Positions 61,780 to 64,000 of a DNA stretch of 64,000 nucleotides are shown here, piece by piece. The stretch is from Marmoricola sp. OAE513 (GTDB taxonomy: Bacteria; Actinomycetota; Actinomycetes; Propionibacteriales; Nocardioidaceae). Both the position numbers and the translations under genes were made by a program. The notes under the pieces are model-generated. The model was given only the letters and a program-made list of their open reading frames with translations. It was not told the DNA's origin and did no database searches. Numbering within the stretch: position 1 is the stretch's first letter; each line of letters opens with the position of its first letter. The DNA lies in the NCBI RefSeq assembly GCF_040546585.1, contig NZ_JBEPOC010000001.1, positions 2,294,001 through 2,358,000 of the forward strand. Reading direction: 5' to 3'.

Positions 61780-61904
61780 GAGTCGTCGTCGGTGTCGGTG
61801 GCAGGTCCCTCCTCGGTGGCGCCACCCTCGGTGGTCCAGTCGCTGCCGATCTCGTCGTCACGGGCGGGGTCGGAGGTCACGTCGTCGCGGGTGCCTGGAT
61901 GCAT
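61776..61904 (-). CDS. small acidic protein (42 aa) coupled to topoisomerase IB
   Basis: ATG 61904 to TGA 61778-61776. Rich in Asp, Glu and Thr (DDEIGSDWTTEGGATEEGPA), with no hydrophobic segment. TACTGC, 6 nt upstream, is a weak leaderless -10. The 4-bp GTGA overlap with the topoisomerase start suggests translational coupling. It could be a small partner or just a translated leader; no family is recognised. Confidence 0.5.
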   Translation of the reverse strand: MHPGTRDDVTSDPARDDEIGSDWTTEGGATEEGPATDTDDDS

Positions 61905-61982
61905 GCAGGGGCAGTACCCCGTCCGCGTCTGCGCAGTACTCCCGCGTCGTTTCCTCGCGGGGCGGCCGGGTACCGGATCCGG

Positions 61983-62459
61983 GTGCACGATCGTCGGTGG
62001 GCTGGCACAGCTCTGGCGCTGCTCCTGGCGGCGCTGATCGTGATCGCCCTGGGCGGGTGCGCGCCACGGGTCGGGTCGGCCTCGACCGCGCAGCAGTGGC
62101 GCGACGACGCGGACCAGGTCCTCGGCAGCGCGATCAGCGCGCTCGGCACCGCGAGGACGGTGCTCGAGGGTCGCGACGCCGGCGACCTCCCGCAGAGCTA
62201 CGCGGTCGTCGCCCTCCAGGACGCGACCGATGCGCTGGAGAAGGACCTCACCGCCTTCGTCGACGTACGCCCGCCGAGGTCGCTGGCCGACCGCGACCGC
62301 GACGTCCTCGCACGGGTCCAGGAGGCGGTCGCGCTGCTGCACGCCGCCGGCACCGCGGTGACCGGGAGCGCCGGGAGCGGTCGGGCCGCGCTGACCGACT
62401 TGCGCCGCGCGTACGACGACGCGGTCGCCGCGCGGGACGCCGTGGGTGCGACACCGTGA
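61983..62459 (+). CDS. lipoprotein, helical
   Basis: 158 residues. Signal peptide with lipobox ALGGC near residue 22, then a helical region of about 130 residues (DQVLGSAISALGTARTVLEG, VVALQDATDALEKDLTAFV). It should lie on the outer face of the membrane. GTG 61983 has TACCGG 6 nt upstream, a weak -10. The stop overlaps the Nramp-like start in GTGA, so the two are co-translated; a metal-linked role is a guess. No family recognised. Confidence 0.75.
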   Translation: MHDRRWAGTALALLLAALIVIALGGCAPRVGSASTAQQWRDDADQVLGSAISALGTARTVLEGRDAGDLPQSYAVVALQDATDALEKDLTAFVDVRPPRSLADRDRDVLARVQEAVALLHAAGTAVTGSAGSGRAALTDLRRAYDDAVAARDAVGATP

Positions 62460-63685
62460 AGAAATTCCTCTCGCTGGCGCTGGGCATCCTCACCGCGATC
62501 GGTGGCTTCGTCGACATCGGCGACCTCGTGGTCAATGCCCAGGTCGGTGCACGTTTCGGGCTCTCCCTCGGCCTGGTCGTGGTCGTCGGTGTGCTCGGCA
62601 TCTGCGTGTTCGCCGAGATGTCAGGTCGAGTCGCCGTGTGCAGCAACCGGGCCACCTTCGATCTTGTCCGCGAACGACTCGGCCCACGGATGGGCCTGCT
62701 GAACCTGTTGTCCTCGCTGGTCGTCACCGTGCTGACGTTCATCGCCGAGATCGGGGGCGTGGCCCTCGCGCTGACCCTCGCCAGCGCCGTCAACGACCTG
62801 CTCGTGATCCCGTTGGTCGGCCTGCTGGTCTGGCTGGTGCTGTGGCGTGCGAAGTTCTCCCTGATGGAGAACGTGCTGGGCCTGCTCGGCCTGGCCCTGG
62901 TCGTGTTCGGCGTCGCCCTGTGGAAGCTCTCGCCGGAGTGGGGTGACCTGCTGCACCAGCTGGCGACCGCCGACAAGCCGGGCGACGAGGGCTGGGCGAC
63001 CTACGCGTACTACGCGGTCGCGCTGTTCGGTGCAGCGATGACGCCGTACGAGGTGTTCTTCTTCTCCTCCGGCGGCGTCGAGGAGGGCTGGACGGAGAAG
63101 GATCTCGGCACCATGCGGGCGAACGTCCTCGTCGGGTTCCCGCTCGGAGGACTCCTGTCGCTGGCGATCGCCGGTTGCGCGGCGACCGTGTTCGGTCCGC
63201 TGGACGTGGAGGTCGACTCGTTGAGCCAGGTCGGGATGCCGGTCGGCATCGCCTTGGGGCAGATCGGCATCGCGGTCGTGCTCGTCGGGTTCGTGGCAGC
63301 CACCTTCGGGGCCGCGTGCGAGACCGGGCTGTCCGCGGGCTACAGCATCGGGCAGTACCTCGGCTGGCAGTGGGGCAAGTACGTCCGTCCGGGTGAGGCG
63401 ACCCGTTTCCACGTCGTGCTGGTGGCGGCGGTCCTGCTCGCCGTCGGCGTCCTGATGACCGGCGTCGACCCGATCCTGGTCACCGAGGTGTCCGTGGTGG
63501 CGTCCGCAGTCGCCCTCCCCCTGACCTACTTCCCCATCCTGGTGGTGGCCAACGACAAGGACTACATGGGGGAGCAGACCAACGGGCGGCTGGCCAACAC
63601 CCTGGGCACGTTCTACCTCGTTCTGGTGGTTGTCGCGGCCGTGGCGGCGATCCCCCTGCTGCTGGTGACCGGGATGGGGTCGTGA
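62456..63685 (+). CDS. Nramp family divalent metal transporter with variant metal-site motifs
   Basis: 409 residues, about eleven membrane segments with the LeuT-like Nramp layout. In helix 1 the usual DPGN is replaced by DIGD (GGFVDIGDLVVNAQVG, about residues 17-32). In helix 6 the usual MPHN is MTPY (AAMTPYEVFFFSS). The Asp and Met that touch the metal are kept in place but the surrounding residues differ, so the ion may not be Mn or Fe. GTG 62456 is coupled to the lipoprotein upstream. Confidence 0.83.
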   Translation: MKKFLSLALGILTAIGGFVDIGDLVVNAQVGARFGLSLGLVVVVGVLGICVFAEMSGRVAVCSNRATFDLVRERLGPRMGLLNLLSSLVVTVLTFIAEIGGVALALTLASAVNDLLVIPLVGLLVWLVLWRAKFSLMENVLGLLGLALVVFGVALWKLSPEWGDLLHQLATADKPGDEGWATYAYYAVALFGAAMTPYEVFFFSSGGVEEGWTEKDLGTMRANVLVGFPLGGLLSLAIAGCAATVFGPLDVEVDSLSQVGMPVGIALGQIGIAVVLVGFVAATFGAACETGLSAGYSIGQYLGWQWGKYVRPGEATRFHVVLVAAVLLAVGVLMTGVDPILVTEVSVVASAVALPLTYFPILVVANDKDYMGEQTNGRLANTLGTFYLVLVVVAAVAAIPLLLVTGMGS

Positions 63686-64000
63686 TGACGAACAGGCTGC
63701 ACGGAGAGCACCTCGACGCGGCGCTGCACCTCCTCGACCGCCAGGTGGTCGACGTCGAAGGACTGGCCGTCTGCAAGGTGGACGACCTCGAGATCACCCT
63801 GTACGCCGACGGCGGCGCCCCGGCCGTGACCCGCATCCTCGTCGGTCCCGCAGCGCTGGTGCCCCGGCTCTCGAGCCGATCTGGTCACTGGCTGCGCGCG
63901 CGCTGGGTGAGTCTGGGCATCCAGTACGCCGACCGCGACGTCCCGCTGTCGTTGCCGCTCACCGTGGTCCGCCACCTCGGGTCCGCCGTCGAGCTGTCGG
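63685..64000 (+). CDS. PRC-barrel-like protein (3' truncated by window end)
   Basis: At least 105 residues; no stop before the window ends. ATG 63685 overlaps the transporter stop in TGATG. The start is NRLHGEHLDAALHLLDRQVVDVEG, and DRQVVDVEGLAVCKVDDLEI looks like the beginning of a PRC-barrel domain. In actinobacteria such proteins sit beside Nramp and MgtE-type transporters. Function unknown; the rest of the gene is needed. Confidence 0.65.
   Translation, partial: MTNRLHGEHLDAALHLLDRQVVDVEGLAVCKVDDLEITLYADGGAPAVTRILVGPAALVPRLSSRSGHWLRARWVSLGIQYADRDVPLSLPLTVVRHLGSAVELS

Overview
The window is high-GC, densely coded DNA from an actinobacterium, most likely a Nocardioides-type member of the Nocardioidaceae. 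The placement is inferred from gene content: the mycothiol glycosyltransferase MshA, CarD, the SenX3-RegX3-PhoU phosphate module, an F420-dependent oxidoreductase, and a regulator / HbhA-like / DUF2516 block also seen in mycobacteria. It also rests on the many genes whose start codon lies 6-8 nt after a TANNNT -10 box (leaderless transcripts) and on REP-like repeats. I see no insertion sequence, prophage, CRISPR array or rRNA. One tRNA gene (Thr, TGT) is present. Annotated genes leave no gap of 300 bases or more.

Layout, left to right. 1-871: end of a glycosyltransferase. 944-2811: a short cysteine-containing leader peptide, then DUF4395, a rhodanese and DUF1416, closed by a strong terminator at 2821-2856. 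2918-7629: a glycan-binding membrane protein, then (minus strand) a methyltransferase, an O-antigen-ligase/polymerase and a Wzz/tyrosine autokinase, i.e. part of an exopolysaccharide locus. 7806-13024: dtd, a membrane protein, a DsrE protein, a 38-residue membrane protein, a nitrobindin-like protein, a Fur regulator, ygfZ and manA. 13027-19377: a REP-like repeat, then cysN, cysD, a histidine phosphatase, a TauE/SafE permease, cysC and an asparaginase-like gene, all minus strand (sulfate activation). 19489-23499: XRE regulator with a palindromic operator, HbhA-like protein, DUF2516, undecaprenyl-phosphate sugar transferase and a lipoprotein.

23534-32545: typA, a low-molecular-weight phosphatase with an amidase, an SDR, mshA with a YbjN protein, a DMT permease, a possible Sm-like small protein and a sirtuin. 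32577-38720: serine hydrolase, regX3-senX3 facing phoU across a PHO-box array, gpmA with a lipoprotein, and a UbiA enzyme. 38912-42091: carD, a degenerate IspD-like protein, ispD, a hydrolase and ispF. 42279-50947: a molybdopterin oxidoreductase, an SDR, direct repeats, a C39 peptidase, cysS-rlmB, an Rrf2 regulator and a GH13 amylase. 51038-55372: small envelope proteins, tRNA-Thr, and a partner-switching set (ATPase kinase, PP2C phosphatase, two STAS proteins). 55401-64000: an LLM oxidoreductase, an enoyl-CoA hydratase, and a run of envelope/osmotic genes (DUF5709, DUF4235, DUF6328-like, YihY, MscS, small membrane protein), topoisomerase IB, an Nramp-like transporter and a truncated gene.

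Three genes (cysN, the LLM oxidoreductase and YihY) each carry one apparent extra base that breaks an otherwise intact frame. Recurrent single-base insertions suggest sequencing error as much as real decay. Six convergent gene pairs share a CTAG or CTAA tetranucleotide so that both stop codons overlap.

The observations I rate highest are the cysteine leader peptide with its putative attenuator, the IspD-like protein beside carD, the possible Sm-fold protein, the Nramp relative with an altered metal site, and the small membrane protein whose 3' end runs into tRNA-Thr.
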